DNA from: Trichormus variabilis 0441
Lineage (GTDB): Bacteria > Cyanobacteriota > Cyanobacteriia > Cyanobacteriales > Nostocaceae
Reading direction: 5' to 3'
NCBI RefSeq assembly: GCF_009856605.1
Contig: NZ_CP047242.1
Location: 494,001-558,000 of the forward strand
DNA length: 64,000 nucleotides
The notes beneath the pieces were generated by a model that had not been told where the DNA came from, ran no database searches, and saw nothing but the letters and a program-made list of their open reading frames with translations. Numbering within the stretch: the stretch's first letter is position 1; every line of letters begins with the position of its first letter. The position numbers were made by a program, and so were the translations under genes. This document shows positions 25,679 through 36,131 of this stretch, one piece after another.

Positions 25679-26068
25679 ATGCTGAAATTAACTTACACTG
25701 AGAACAGTTTTTACTTGGAATGTCTCACATTGTCTTTGGAGGAATGGGTAGCGCAACGAGTAATTTTTACACTACGGCTAGGTAAAAACTTGTCCATCCA
25801 ACCCAGCACCGCTTCCTTTTTGTTACCTTTAGATTTACCAGGAATTGAAGCGCTGAAGGCAGAAGCCAGACGGGCTGACAGTGAAATCATTGACTTGGTG
25901 ACTTGTGATCCTGAGTATTTGGAAGTAACTTTGCGCGGTTCTTGGTTATCAGATGGTTCTGAAGATGCTGATGGCGTATTTGTGACTCACATGAGCGATC
26001 GCACCGAATTTTTTCTACATAAACTCTGGAAAGCAGCTCAAGCCTGCGCTTCTGTAATGAGTGAATAA
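25679..26068 (+). CDS. Conserved hypothetical protein paired with the HNH gene
   Basis: A 129-residue soluble protein: ENSFYLECLTLSLEEWVAQR, then alternating charged and hydrophobic segments, ending HKLWKAAQACASVMSE. I do not recognise a family. It has a ribosome binding site (GGAGAGCAGAAGGA) and sits 16 bases after the HNH gene, so co-expression is likely. No membrane segment or catalytic motif. Confidence 0.7.
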   Translation: MLKLTYTENSFYLECLTLSLEEWVAQRVIFTLRLGKNLSIQPSTASFLLPLDLPGIEALKAEARRADSEIIDLVTCDPEYLEVTLRGSWLSDGSEDADGVFVTHMSDRTEFFLHKLWKAAQACASVMSE

Positions 26069-26107
26069 GAAAGGTTAGTTCTGAGTTATCTGATAACTCA
26101 GCACCCA

Positions 26108-26443
26108 TTACACTAAGCGAAACATAAATGGATAGCGATACGGTACATTTGGCGTATTGACAACCTTAATAATGGCAATGATGGGCATGATGATACTGAC
26201 TGCCCATAAACCCATAAGCAAGAGAATGCCAATGCCGATAAAAATTAGTAATCCAAATATAATGCCGTATATGTAAAGGTTTATGTGGAAATTCAGCGAT
26301 TCTTTGGCATTTTCTTTCACCACAGGGTCTTCATTGAGCAATAAAATTGCAATGGGTATGCCAATAGAGACTATCGTAGAACTAAAAAATATTGCTCCGT
26401 GACTTAGAGCAGATAACAATTTGCGTTGCTCGAAGCTTTCCAT
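26108..26443 (-). CDS. DUF4870-family small membrane protein
   Basis: A 111-residue protein with three hydrophobic helices (FFSSTIVSIGIPIAILLL, IYGIIFGLLIFIGIGILLLMG, IIMPIIAIIKVVNT) and the DUF4870 hallmark DPVVKENAKESLNFHINLYIY. Function unknown. It starts 26 bases after the end of lnt and may be the last gene of a gyrA-lnt unit. Confidence 0.85.
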   Translation of the reverse strand: MESFEQRKLLSALSHGAIFFSSTIVSIGIPIAILLLNEDPVVKENAKESLNFHINLYIYGIIFGLLIFIGIGILLLMGLWAVSIIMPIIAIIKVVNTPNVPYRYPFMFRLV

Positions 26444-26469
26444 AGCATAACCCCTCTAAATTGTCTTCA

Positions 26470-28059
26470 TCATATTGGTTTATACTTCGTGTTGGCATCA
26501 TTCCGCCAGAAGATATTTAGACCCCAGCCTAAAAAGCTTAACCCCACTAATAAAGGTGTGAACCAATCACCCCAACGCACGTATAAAGTTTGTGTCTGAC
26601 GACGATAGATAGTTTCTGCATGAGTTTCGTAGGTGTTGTATCCAGATATCCACAAGGTTCTACCGTGGGGATCAACAAAAGCTGAATATCCTGTATTTGT
26701 TGCCCGTGCTGACCATCTATCTGTTTCAATCGCCCTCATGATATCTTGTGCATGGTGCTGGAATGGCATAGCAGCACTGTAATGAGCATCGTTGGAAGAA
26801 CTGAGGATAAATTGCCCACCAGTAGCGGCTTGACTACGAAATACTTCCGGGAAGGCCGACTCATAACATATACCGACGATCGCCCGACCGAATGGAGTGT
26901 CAAAAATTTGGTTGGGTGAACCATGAACTTGGTGTTCATCCAAGGGTGACAACCGTTGTACCAGACCACCAATAAAGCCCTCAAAGGGAATATATTCGCC
27001 TAAAGGTACTAACTTGGATTTATCGTAGCGGCTGGTGATTTCGCCTTGGCTATTCACGGTAAATAGACTATTAGTATAACTGCGTCCGCGATCGCCAAAA
27101 GCACCAATCCAAGCAACTACACCTTTTTCCCGCACGGCTGCAACTAGGGGTGTTGTCGGTAGATTTCGTTGGAAAAATGGTAATGCGCCTTCTGGAGTGA
27201 GAACTGCTTCTACACCTTGATTGACTAAAGTTAAGTATCCATCTGTGTAGCCTGTAATAGCACGGCGCAGTCCTTGGGGAAGCAGCTTAATTTTGTTGGG
27301 AATATTTCCCTGAACAATTCCTACTTTTAATGCTGCGTCTGGTGATTGGGCAATAGGGGCGCTATATAAGCAGAAACCAATTAGATGTAGGGTAATTAAT
27401 AATCCGGCGGCTATTGCTAAATATCTACCTAACAATCCCTGTTTGCGACTTAGCCACGCCTCAGCAATTAAACCGTTGACGCTGACAATTGCTGCTGTGA
27501 CAAGATTCGGCCCAGATATCTGTCCCAAGTGCAGAATTACCAAGTTATGGGGTGATTGGGTATAAGCTAGGGAACTCCACCACAAAGGCCCGGCACTCCA
27601 AAGGCTTTCTAAAACACACCAAATAGCTGTACCTATAAGGATACGTAACCAGGATTTCTGCTCAGAAAAACGAGTTAAACAAGCCGCCCAAATAGCAGCA
27701 AACAAACCACCATAGAAGCTAATAAATAACCAGCAAAATATGGTGATTGCCAAACTCGGCCACCAGGGAACACCCAACCAATCCATAGGATGAATGCCGG
27801 TGATCCAAAAGAGGGCTACACCATGATAGCCGATACCCCAGGTCAGTCCCAGAAGGAGAAGAGATGAGGGGGGGTGATTTTTGCTTTTGCTAGAAACTAG
27901 TAATATCCATAGAGGGGCTAGGGCAATCCAAGCTAGGAACCATGCAGCGAAAGGGGCTACAGTTAGCCCCATGAAGATGCCACTAGTTAGGGTAATTAGG
28001 GGAGGGAGAAGGGAAATAAGTTTCTCTCCCTGCTGTTTATTCAGCTTCTTCCTCATCAC
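26470..28059 (-). CDS. lnt: Apolipoprotein N-acyltransferase
   Basis: Lnt adds the third acyl chain to lipoprotein N-termini at the periplasmic face of the plasma membrane. A multi-helix N-terminal membrane region (about residues 10-230) precedes a nitrilase-type domain with catalytic Glu ([10 protein letters not shown]), Lys ([13 protein letters not shown]) and Cys ([11 protein letters not shown]). The length, 529 residues, is normal. The GTG/ATG start region (MMRKKLN) lies inside the end of the gyrA-type gene, a 23-base overlap, so translation is coupled. Confidence 0.92.
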   Translation of the reverse strand: MMRKKLNKQQGEKLISLLPPLITLTSGIFMGLTVAPFAAWFLAWIALAPLWILLVSSKSKNHPPSSLLLLGLTWGIGYHGVALFWITGIHPMDWLGVPWWPSLAITIFCWLFISFYGGLFAAIWAACLTRFSEQKSWLRILIGTAIWCVLESLWSAGPLWWSSLAYTQSPHNLVILHLGQISGPNLVTAAIVSVNGLIAEAWLSRKQGLLGRYLAIAAGLLITLHLIGFCLYSAPIAQSPDAALKVGIVQGNIPNKIKLLPQGLRRAITGYTDGYLTLVNQGVEAVLTPEGALPFFQRNLPTTPLVAAVREKGVVAWIGAFGDRGRSYTNSLFTVNSQGEITSRYDKSKLVPLGEYIPFEGFIGGLVQRLSPLDEHQVHGSPNQIFDTPFGRAIVGICYESAFPEVFRSQAATGGQFILSSSNDAHYSAAMPFQHHAQDIMRAIETDRWSARATNTGYSAFVDPHGRTLWISGYNTYETHAETIYRRQTQTLYVRWGDWFTPLLVGLSFLGWGLNIFWRNDANTKYKPI

Positions 28060-30655
28060 CAGTGTCGGGGGGAACTATAGCTACTCCAGTAATTGCGTCA
28101 TCTTCGTCCAGGCGTTGGACTCTAACACCTGTTGCCGATCGCGATTGAATGGAAATTGCGTTGACAGCTTGGCGTATAATGATGCCGCGATTGGTCACCA
28201 TCATGATTTCGTTATCGCTGTTGACGATACCAAGGGTGGCTAATTTGTCTTTGGTTTTGCGATTTTTGAATTTAGTCGCCATCAAACCTTGTCCAGCACG
28301 ATTTTGCAGACGGAATTGACTGACTGGTACGCGCTTGCCATAGCCTCCCATTGTGATGACTAACACCCAAGGGCCGACACTAGCATTACTAGATACTTCT
28401 ACAGCTTCTAAGTTTTCTAAGGTTTCTAAGACTTCTGTTGTTTCTACTGCGGTTTCGATATCTTCTGTTTCGATATCGTCGATGTCTGGTTCTTCTGTGT
28501 TTAATGTATCGAGAATTGCTGCCGGCAGAATATCCATCCCTACCAGTTCATCGCCTTTCTTCAGTTTCATAGATTTTACTCCACGGGTTGCCCTACCTAA
28601 AGGACGGAGTTGCTCGTGGGTACATCTAAAGTGAATTGCCATACCTAAACGAGAACCGATAATGATACTATCCTCGACTCTGGCGCGGCGTACCCATCGC
28701 AGTTGGTCGCCTTCTTCTAAGGAGATGGCAATCAAGCCATTGGCACGGATATTACTAAATGCTGCCAATTCGGTTTTCTTGATGTTGCCGCCTTTGGTAA
28801 GCATGACCAGATATTCTTCACTGGTAAACTCATCCACAGGGACAATGGAAGTGATTTTTTCTTCTTTGGGAATGGGTAATAATTGGACAATGGGTGTACC
28901 CCTACTGGTGCGGGAACTCACGGGGATTTGATAGGCTTTGAGACAATAGACGACACCGCGATCGCTAAAAAATAGCACGCTGTCATGGTCACAACAAGTC
29001 AAGAAATGCTCAATGGTATCATCGTCTTTGACTTTGGCGGCGGCTTTACCTCTGGTAGCACGGCTTTGAGCTTCAAAGGTGTTGACCGGCATCCGTTTGA
29101 TGTAACCTTGTTGCGTTAGGAGGATAATTGCTTTTTCGTTGGCGATGAGGTCACGCTCATCTATTTCACCTTCGGCGTGGGTAATTACGGTACGTCTGGG
29201 TGTGGCAAAACTGGTTTTGATTTGGGTGATTTCGGTTTCGATGATTTCCAGTATCCGTTCCCGCCGGGCCAAAATATCTTGTAAGTCGGCAATTTGGGTT
29301 TGTAAATCTTCGTGTTCTAGGCGGATTTTGTCGGCTTCTAAGGCTGTCAAACGGCGCAACTGCATCTGCAAAATTGCGTCTGCTTGGACTTCCGAAAGCA
29401 TATAGGTGGTGATTAACTCCCCTTTAGCTGTGGGTGTATCGGAAGCACTGCGAATCAAGTTAATGATGGCATCTAAATGAGATAGGGCAATTAATAACCC
29501 TTGTAAAAGATGATCCCGTTCTTCCGCTTTCCGCAGTTCGTAGCGGGTGCGTCTGGTAATAGATTCGATGCGGAAATCGAGGAAGACGTTTAAGAATTGT
29601 TTGAGGGTGAGAATTTGGGGTTCGCCATTCACCAAGGCCAGCATATTGGCCCCGAAGTTGGCTTGCAGAGGCGTTTGCTTATAGAGGTTATTGAGGACTA
29701 CGCGGGGATAGGCATCGCGCTTGAGTTCGATGACAATTCGCATCCCGTCGCGATCGCTTTCATCTCGGATATCTGCAATGCCTTCAATCCGTTTTTCGTT
29801 CACCAACTCCGCTATTTTCTCAATGAGTGCGGCTTTGTTGGTTTGATATGGCAACTCAGTAATGATGATTGCTTCTCTGTCTGGTCTTCCCCGATGTTCA
29901 ATGGTTTCGATATTGGCCACACCGCGCATGGTGATGGAACCGCGTCCGGTGGTGTAGGCTTCTTTAATCGCTCCCATCCCCAGAATTTGCGCTCCTGTGG
30001 GGAAGTCTGGCCCGTGGATGTATTGCATTAATTGCAAGTCAGTGATTTCTGGATTGTGAATCACTGCTACCACCCCATCAATTAATTCTCCTAAGTTGTG
30101 GGGCGGAATATTGGTGGCCATACCCACAGCAATCCCCGAAGAACCATTTAGTAGTAACTGGGGAATGCGAGATGGCAAAACTGTGGGTTCTTGTTGGGAA
30201 CCGTCGAAGTTATCGGCAAAATCTACTGTTTCTGATTCGATGTCTTGCAGGAGGGCGGAACTGGTTAAGGCTTGTAGGCGACATTCTGTATAACGCATTG
30301 CCGCCGGGGGGTCGTTATCTACAGAACCGAAGTTACCATGTCCGTTGACTAGGGGCGATCGCATGGAAAAGTCCTGCGCCATCCGCACCAAGGCATCATA
30401 TACTGCTGTGTCGCCGTGGGGGTGATATTTACCCAACACTTCCCCGACCACACGGGCGCATTTTTTAAACGGGCGATCGTGGGTTAAACCCAATTCGTGC
30501 ATGGCGTAGAGGATGCGACGATGCACAGGTTTTAGACCATCCCTGGCATCTGGTAGCGCCCTACCCACTATCACACTCATGGCGTATTCCAGATAAGACC
30601 GGGACATTTCGTTCCGCAGATCCGTCGGGATAATCCTCTCCTGTGAGGTTGTCAT
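28037..30655 (-). CDS. gyrA: DNA gyrase/topoisomerase IV subunit A
   Basis: A type II topoisomerase A subunit, 872 residues. It has the breakage-reunion domain with [17 protein letters not shown], the winged-helix [19 protein letters not shown], and the catalytic Tyr in [12 protein letters not shown]-terminal beta-pinwheel follows. The GyrA-box position reads [12 protein letters not shown] rather than QRRGGKG, so supercoiling ability versus ParC-like decatenation is uncertain. An acidic insertion of about 45 residues ([20 protein letters not shown]) breaks the pinwheel before the last blades. It overlaps lnt downstream. Confidence 0.9.
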   Translation of the reverse strand: MTTSQERIIPTDLRNEMSRSYLEYAMSVIVGRALPDARDGLKPVHRRILYAMHELGLTHDRPFKKCARVVGEVLGKYHPHGDTAVYDALVRMAQDFSMRSPLVNGHGNFGSVDNDPPAAMRYTECRLQALTSSALLQDIESETVDFADNFDGSQQEPTVLPSRIPQLLLNGSSGIAVGMATNIPPHNLGELIDGVVAVIHNPEITDLQLMQYIHGPDFPTGAQILGMGAIKEAYTTGRGSITMRGVANIETIEHRGRPDREAIIITELPYQTNKAALIEKIAELVNEKRIEGIADIRDESDRDGMRIVIELKRDAYPRVVLNNLYKQTPLQANFGANMLALVNGEPQILTLKQFLNVFLDFRIESITRRTRYELRKAEERDHLLQGLLIALSHLDAIINLIRSASDTPTAKGELITTYMLSEVQADAILQMQLRRLTALEADKIRLEHEDLQTQIADLQDILARRERILEIIETEITQIKTSFATPRRTVITHAEGEIDERDLIANEKAIILLTQQGYIKRMPVNTFEAQSRATRGKAAAKVKDDDTIEHFLTCCDHDSVLFFSDRGVVYCLKAYQIPVSSRTSRGTPIVQLLPIPKEEKITSIVPVDEFTSEEYLVMLTKGGNIKKTELAAFSNIRANGLIAISLEEGDQLRWVRRARVEDSIIIGSRLGMAIHFRCTHEQLRPLGRATRGVKSMKLKKGDELVGMDILPAAILDTLNTEEPDIDDIETEDIETAVETTEVLETLENLEAVEVSSNASVGPWVLVITMGGYGKRVPVSQFRLQNRAGQGLMATKFKNRKTKDKLATLGIVNSDNEIMMVTNRGIIIRQAVNAISIQSRSATGVRVQRLDEDDAITGVAIVPPDTGDEEEAE

Positions 30656-31145
30656 AACTTAAATAACTCCAAAAAACTTAGATTTTAGCCTTTACGCTAC
30701 GTCAAGCGCAAAATTATGCAAAATTTCTCTTGAATAGTTGCCATATTTTGATACAATTCTAACACAATATTCCCTGTATCTGCCGAGATAGGTTATCTGT
30801 ATCATCTCGCCATATATCTTGTTTAGATTGAGTTAGTTACTATTGTCTATTTTCTAATAGAAAATAAATTTGATTTTTAAAGACAAATTTTATAGTTAAG
30901 TTTTCTCAAAAGATTTCTGTGTCTTGATTTGAGAGGGAATTAAGGAAAGTTTTTATTCTCAAAAAAAGCCTATTCAACTAACAATAATAATTGCCGTAAA
31001 ACAGCTAATTCCAGTTTATTTTAGACACAAAAGACCATATTTATTGGTGTTTTTATGATTGCTGCCTAGTTGGCTATCATCGTAAAAATCGCAACCAATA
31101 GATGATTTATTATGAATAGTTCTTTAATTTAGCATAGGAATAATA
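30656..31145. other. AT-rich intergenic region, 490 bases
   Basis: Lies between the MuiA-family gene end and the gyrA start, both read leftward. It should contain the gyrA promoter. No repeat, RNA gene or small ORF is supported. Confidence 0.5.
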
Positions 31146-32783
31146 TTAAATATTTAATCCCACAACTGTTAACTCTGGCGGATGCTCAACAGCAAACTGA
31201 TAAGATACTTCTTGCTTTACTTGGGGTGGGATAGTTAGTTTCCACTCTAAAATACCCATTTCACCTAGTTGGCTGGGAGGGTTGCTGCGATTGAGGCGGA
31301 CTTTAATTTGCTCATTGCGGCTTACGGGCAATTGTTCAGTTAAGTGCAACTGAGTTTCTTGATTGAGCAAGTTAGTAATTATGAGACGATAACCATATGT
31401 AGTGCGGCGTTGATTACCAATAAGTTTTTTATCTACTTGACGCTCAACTAGATCCCGTTCAATTTTTAAACCTTCGTCAATGCCTAAATTAAGTTTAAAT
31501 TCTTGTCCTGGGGCAACATTTTCTAATTGAGTGATACCAACATACATTTCATCACGGAAAATATTGGCTTTACCAGGTAATAAAGTCACGCCATCAGCAC
31601 TATTTTTCACATTAGCTTCCAGATACGCAAAACTAACCAATCGGGGCATTGCTACATAATTAAAATTACAAGGGTAATCATCATTAAAGACAGTGATTTT
31701 ATGAGGTGTGCCATCACTAGGAATATTACCACCACCATGAAGTTTAAATGTGACGATACTTCCTTCTTTGGATACCTCCGCCGTGATATTTTCTGCGGAA
31801 ATCAAACTATCATCGGCTGTTTCTGCTTCCTCTTCTGCGGGAATTCCTGCCCCAGATGGAACAGCTGTAGTTGATATGGTAGGTAAAGAAGGGCTGGCGG
31901 CTAATTGTCGCCGTGATCGCCATACTTGAGGAGTTGGTGCGTCAATATACCAAGGTTTGAGTTTGGGGGGTAGTGTACCTAATCCTGGTTTGGCTGTAGA
32001 TAGGGTAAGCGCCACATCTAGCCAATCTTCCCCGGTATTTTGGTTGACTTCAGCAAGGTAACTCAAATTTACGGTCTTATTTGTACTATTTAACCGTAAG
32101 TCATATAAGGGAGTCCAACTGGCATGATTCACCATGTAAGACACTTCCAAATCAAATTCACCTTCTCCCATAGCTTCAATGAGTGCAATCAAACTCACAC
32201 TTTCTTGGGGATGGGGTGTTTGGATCATCTGCAAAGAGGCGCGGAGTGCTTGTATTTGCTTGTCTAATTCTTGTTGTTGGCTTTTACATTCCCCAGAGGC
32301 GATCGCATATTCGCTGTATTGGCTACCTAAAAAGTTGAGAAAGTCTAGGGTTTCGCTGAGGCTGAGATTTTTCCGCGATAGGCTTTGGGCAAAAGGTTCT
32401 TCTGTTTTTTCCCGTAAACCTTCAATAAACTTAGCTTGTAGAGATAAAGCATCTACCTGGGCTTGCAGATGACGTTTTTCCGTTTCTAATTGCTGAATTT
32501 GCCGATTTAAATGGGCGGCTCGTTCGGCTACAGGTTCAGTGGTATAGATGCGATCGCAGTTTACTCCCAACAAGCGCACCCCTACCGTACCTGTACCACT
32601 AACCCGGACAGAATCAGTTTCTAGAGTTACTGGCAGTGAATTAATCACTAATTCTCGTTCTGTTCCTAACAAGGAAACCTTACCCTTCCTTGTAACTAAG
32701 GCTTTGTCACTGTAGACTGTCACCGCTACAATCTGACTGTGTACTGTTGTTCGCCAAGATGGTGTTTCTTCTGGGTTAACCAC
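31146..32783 (-). CDS. MuiA/DUF4139-family protein
   Basis: A 545-residue protein. The N-terminal DUF4140-like domain (IVAVTVYSDKALVTRKGKVSL) is followed by a coiled coil (RQIQQLETEKRHLQAQVDAL), then the DUF4139 beta domain from LEVSYMVNHASWTPLYDLRL to the end. The name comes from a mucoidy-inhibitor annotation; the true biochemical role is not known. No signal peptide is seen. It sits downstream of rbcR on the same strand with a 180-base spacer. Confidence 0.85.
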   Translation of the reverse strand: MVNPEETPSWRTTVHSQIVAVTVYSDKALVTRKGKVSLLGTERELVINSLPVTLETDSVRVSGTGTVGVRLLGVNCDRIYTTEPVAERAAHLNRQIQQLETEKRHLQAQVDALSLQAKFIEGLREKTEEPFAQSLSRKNLSLSETLDFLNFLGSQYSEYAIASGECKSQQQELDKQIQALRASLQMIQTPHPQESVSLIALIEAMGEGEFDLEVSYMVNHASWTPLYDLRLNSTNKTVNLSYLAEVNQNTGEDWLDVALTLSTAKPGLGTLPPKLKPWYIDAPTPQVWRSRRQLAASPSLPTISTTAVPSGAGIPAEEEAETADDSLISAENITAEVSKEGSIVTFKLHGGGNIPSDGTPHKITVFNDDYPCNFNYVAMPRLVSFAYLEANVKNSADGVTLLPGKANIFRDEMYVGITQLENVAPGQEFKLNLGIDEGLKIERDLVERQVDKKLIGNQRRTTYGYRLIITNLLNQETQLHLTEQLPVSRNEQIKVRLNRSNPPSQLGEMGILEWKLTIPPQVKQEVSYQFAVEHPPELTVVGLNI

Positions 32784-32966
32784 TGCCAGTTTTCCCCTAT
32801 ATTGAATGACGCTGCTGGTTAATTGTGAAATTTTCCAGGTCTACCCGTCAAGTGATTTGAAACGAATTGTCAGTATTGAGAGTCATGAGAGCGGTAAAGC
32901 CTTGTAGTCATAGCTGCGGAGTTAGGAGTAAAAATATATTGCTGATTCTCCCCCGGCTTTCTAGCA

Positions 32967-33917
32967 TTACTCAACTACACTATACTCAGGCACAGGAACA
33001 GGGAAATTTAGTTGCTCTGTTTGCTCTACAAACTTTTTGGCTGCATCTAGCAAATACTCGTAGTAGGTACGAGCCACAATAGATAACTGTTTGCCAGACG
33101 GGTAAACCATGTACCAAGTCCGCTTAATGGGGAAGTGCTGCACGTCCAGAATGCTGAATTCGGCGGCATCAGACAATAGGGTATGTCGAGATAAAACAGA
33201 AATTCCCAGTCCACCGGCGATCGCTTGTTTGATTGCCTCATTACTACCTAATTCCAGCTTCACTTTTACGGAAATACCTTGTTCTTCCAGCAGATTTTGT
33301 ACAGCACGGCGTGTTCCCGAACCTGGCTCCCGCATAATAAAGGGTTCATTGGACAACCGTTGTATGGGAATATTTTTTTCTTGTGCTAGTGGATGATTTG
33401 CGGGAGCAAATACTACTAAAGGATTATCTAAAAATGGCTGACTAGTTACATCCAAATGCTCTGGGACTTGACTCATAATATACAAGTCATCCATATTACT
33501 CATCATCCGCTCTAGGATGCGTTCGTGGTTCGTGACTTGTAATGAAATGTCAATGCCTGGATAAAGTTGGCAAAAAGGCCCCAATAAGCGGGGAATAAAA
33601 TATTTAGCAGTGGTGATTACTGCTAATCTTAATTGCCCTTGTTTTAGCCCTTTTAAATCAGCTACTTTCATTTCAAACTGGGCAATAGTCTCAAATATTT
33701 GCCGACAGGTTGCGAATAATTCTCGTCCTGCTTCGGTCAAATATAGGCGCTTTCCCACCTGCTCAAATAGTGGTAAACCTACAGATTTTGTCAGCTGTTT
33801 GATTTGCATAGAGACGGTAGGTTGGGTGAGAAATAACTCCTCAGCAGCACGAGTAAAGCTACCGTGCCGTGCCGCCGCCTCGAACACCTTCAACTGGTGT
33901 AGCGTTGCTTGGTTCAA
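32967..33917 (-). CDS. rbcR: LysR-type regulator RbcR/CcmR-like
   Basis: A 316-residue LysR regulator. The N-terminal winged HTH reads ATLHQLKVFEAAARHGSFTR then TQPTVSMQIKQLTKSVGLPL, followed by a periplasmic-binding-like effector domain. Its closest family is RbcR/CmpR/NdhR, which controls Rubisco and inorganic-carbon uptake genes in response to carbon metabolites. The position directly after the ccm operon strongly supports a carbon-control role. Two matching palindromic repeats about 100-240 bases upstream of its start may be autoregulatory sites. Confidence 0.88.
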   Translation of the reverse strand: MNQATLHQLKVFEAAARHGSFTRAAEELFLTQPTVSMQIKQLTKSVGLPLFEQVGKRLYLTEAGRELFATCRQIFETIAQFEMKVADLKGLKQGQLRLAVITTAKYFIPRLLGPFCQLYPGIDISLQVTNHERILERMMSNMDDLYIMSQVPEHLDVTSQPFLDNPLVVFAPANHPLAQEKNIPIQRLSNEPFIMREPGSGTRRAVQNLLEEQGISVKVKLELGSNEAIKQAIAGGLGISVLSRHTLLSDAAEFSILDVQHFPIKRTWYMVYPSGKQLSIVARTYYEYLLDAAKKFVEQTEQLNFPVPVPEYSVVE

Positions 33918-34349
33918 GGTGATTCTCCTCTAAATAGCGATTTTATAGATATAAGACTAGTATCACTGAATACTTGCCCATGATATTAATTCACCCATAC
34001 GAAAGTTATGAGTTTATTATAGATAAAAATCTATCTTTGCTATTAGAAGGAAATCAAATTGCTTATAGATAAAGAAATTCATTCTCGTTACAAGTATGAG
34101 TAAATCTCCAAAACTATAAGAATTTCTGACTGTTTGTAGTTTTGAAAACTATTTTATATAGATAAAAATCTATTCTCGCTATTAGAACAAACTTCTTTCA
34201 CTTATGGTCTAGAGAAGTTATTATCAAAAAAACAAGCAAAGCGTAAGATGCCTTCCAGCTGCAAGATGAATGTTGAATACTAGATATAGTAATGTTGAAT
34301 CAGGATATTTCCAAATTCACTTTTATTTTAGTTAGTAATTCATCATTCA
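33918..34349. promoter_or_regulatory. rbcR upstream region with repeated palindromes
   Basis: The 430 bases between rbcR and ccmO hold two 30-base direct repeats (34019-34048 and 34158-34187). Each starts with the palindrome ATAGAT-AAAA-ATCTAT and shares GCTATTAGAA downstream. A degenerate third copy starts near 34065. LysR regulators bind such T-rich/A-rich dyads, so these may be RbcR sites; this is inference. Confidence 0.5.
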
Positions 34350-35132
34350 TCATTCATCGTTCCATACTTCTTCTGTGATTTTCATAGGCAAAGCGGCTAA
34401 GTCTGGTAACTGTAACACTTCCCTTTCGGCAACTTGCTCTCTAATGTTCACCGGCAATCTCAACGGTTGCTGATGCTCTATCCAACAACTAGCGATCGGC
34501 AAGGTTTGCTCCAATTCATCTAGTGGGCGAGGAATTACCATCACTGCGTTCAGTTCCCCAATTCGTTCAGCCTCAAACATTCCTGCTTCCACTGCAACTG
34601 CGACGTTAGCAACAGACCCACGAATAATGGCTGTACACAAGCCTGCACCAATTTTTTCATAGGATGCCAATTGGACATCAGCCGATTTAAGCATGGCATC
34701 ACAAGCACCTACCATTGCTGGAAAGCCCCGCGTTTCTACTAAACCAATGGCTTGGTTACTCAAGCGGCTGTATGTACCTTCCTCCATTAACTGGCTCAGG
34801 CGGTTAGTAATGGGCAACACGACATCAAGATTAGGAAAAGGTCGGGGAATCACCAAGCTAGAAACCAGTTGTCCAAACTGTTCAGCAGTTTGCACACCGG
34901 ATTCTACAGCCAAACGAACATCAGCAATTCCACCCCGGACGATCGCCGTACAGTGACCACTACCAATTTTTTCATAACCAACCAGGTGAACCCCAGCTGA
35001 TTTCAACATCATGTCAGCTGTGCCGACGATCGCCGGAAAACTAAGAGTAGAGACTAACCCCAAGGCTGTATCCCTGAGGTCGTCTTGACGACGATATGTC
35101 CGGTTTGTGTTAGTAGATCGCTGATTATACAT
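34350..35132 (-). CDS. ccmO: Carboxysome shell protein CcmO (tandem BMC)
   Basis: A 260-residue shell protein with two bacterial-microcompartment domains in tandem (ALGLVSTLSFPAIVGTADMM about 28-115, and AIGLVETRGFPAMVGACDAM about 130-215). Each has the K-I-G-S/A-G pore-loop region (YEKIGSGHCTAIVRG, YEKIGAGLCTAIIRG). It forms pseudohexameric tiles of the beta-carboxysome shell. The ATG at 35132 follows CGGAGAAT; the longer frame to 35165 would abut ccmN and lacks support. Last gene of the leftward ccm operon. Confidence 0.93.
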   Translation of the reverse strand: MYNQRSTNTNRTYRRQDDLRDTALGLVSTLSFPAIVGTADMMLKSAGVHLVGYEKIGSGHCTAIVRGGIADVRLAVESGVQTAEQFGQLVSSLVIPRPFPNLDVVLPITNRLSQLMEEGTYSRLSNQAIGLVETRGFPAMVGACDAMLKSADVQLASYEKIGAGLCTAIIRGSVANVAVAVEAGMFEAERIGELNAVMVIPRPLDELEQTLPIASCWIEHQQPLRLPVNIREQVAEREVLQLPDLAALPMKITEEVWNDE

Positions 35133-35165
35133 CGTAAATTCTCCGAGATACTCACAACTTAACAC

Positions 35166-35912
35166 TTACTCAGAACTATCGTCAGAGACAGGGTTATTTA
35201 GGGCTTGTCTATGAGGAAACAATGTCACCAAAAGTCTTTGGATGCTCCCTTGCCCATAAATTTGAGTCCCGAAGCTATTAGGGGATTCAGTGGCAGATTG
35301 ATCCGATGCTGAATCTTCTGGGCTAAGTTCTGTCACATTAGGGTCAGTCCCATTAGTAGTATTTTCTTCTACGGTAGCAGACTGATTCTCTGGTGATGGT
35401 GGGGGTTCTGTTACAGAAACTGAATGCTGTTTAAATTCCACAAAAGCTGATGCTGAAAGGGTAGTTGAGGTAATCACCTTACTTTCATTTTCTTTAGGCT
35501 TTTGGGTAGCCTCGTCAACCTGATTCGTAGATGTTGCTGGTGATTCAGTGGCGGCAAGTTGCCGAGTTGTATCACCTAAAATCGAACCTGGTGGCACTAC
35601 TAAGGCTGGAGGAATAGAAGAGTTAAATAATGTTGTGGCTGCACCTATGCAAGCATTAGTGCCAATTTTGCCTTGACCAACCATCAAAAAACCTGCTCCT
35701 AAGCTGGCTCCTGCTTCTACTTCTATGGTTCCCTCATCCACTTGGAGAATAGACCCCATGCCAATACAGACTCCTGCCCCGATGATGATTTTGCTGTTTG
35801 CAGCCGCTTGGAGTATCACCCCTGGTGCAATTACTGCACTCGGATGAATTGTCACCTCGCCACTAATGTAGGAATCAAAGTTGTTGTGGAGGCGTAGTGG
35901 CGGCACAGACAT
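35166..35912 (-). CDS. ccmN: Carboxysome assembly protein CcmN
   Basis: A 248-residue protein. The N-terminal left-handed beta-helix of hexapeptide repeats (VTIHPSAVIAPGVILQ through GTNACIGAATTLFN) binds CcmM. A disordered acidic/Ser/Pro linker (about 110-215) follows. The amphipathic encapsulation peptide near the C-terminus, YGQGSIQRLLVTLFPHRQAL, binds shell proteins. It links the Rubisco-CcmM core to the shell. Confidence 0.93.
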   Translation of the reverse strand: MSVPPLRLHNNFDSYISGEVTIHPSAVIAPGVILQAAANSKIIIGAGVCIGMGSILQVDEGTIEVEAGASLGAGFLMVGQGKIGTNACIGAATTLFNSSIPPALVVPPGSILGDTTRQLAATESPATSTNQVDEATQKPKENESKVITSTTLSASAFVEFKQHSVSVTEPPPSPENQSATVEENTTNGTDPNVTELSPEDSASDQSATESPNSFGTQIYGQGSIQRLLVTLFPHRQALNNPVSDDSSE

Positions 35913-35962
35913 GGAAATTTTAACCTCGGAAGCCGAATATCACTTGGGGACTAGGGATTGGT

Positions 35963-36047
35963 GAGCCAGCGACGGGTACGTAGGGGTTTCCCCCATGTTG
36001 GCGTAAGCCTTCCCGTAAGGGTGCGACTGGCGAACCCCGAAGGGGGG
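35963..36047. repeat. Dispersed palindromic repeat, copy 1 (ccmM-ccmN spacer)
   Basis: GAGCCAGCGACGGG...AGGGGTTTCCCCCATG...TGGCGAACCCCGAAGG. It shares GAGCCAG(N)nGGGGGTTTCCCCCATG(N)nACTGGCG with the element at 37848-37925, in the same orientation. Confidence 0.8.
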
Positions 36048-36131
36048 ACAGGGGACTGGGTGGGACTTTTTTCCTGATGGCCATACTCCCTTTTTCCCTA
36101 GTCTCTCATCCCTCGTTCCTCGTCCCTTTTA

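Noticed and set aside
28353-28634. Ser-rich plus-strand ORF
   Set aside because: Antisense of the acidic insertion in the gyrA-type gene.
29597-30031. 144-residue plus-strand ORF
   Set aside because: Antisense of conserved GyrA core sequence.
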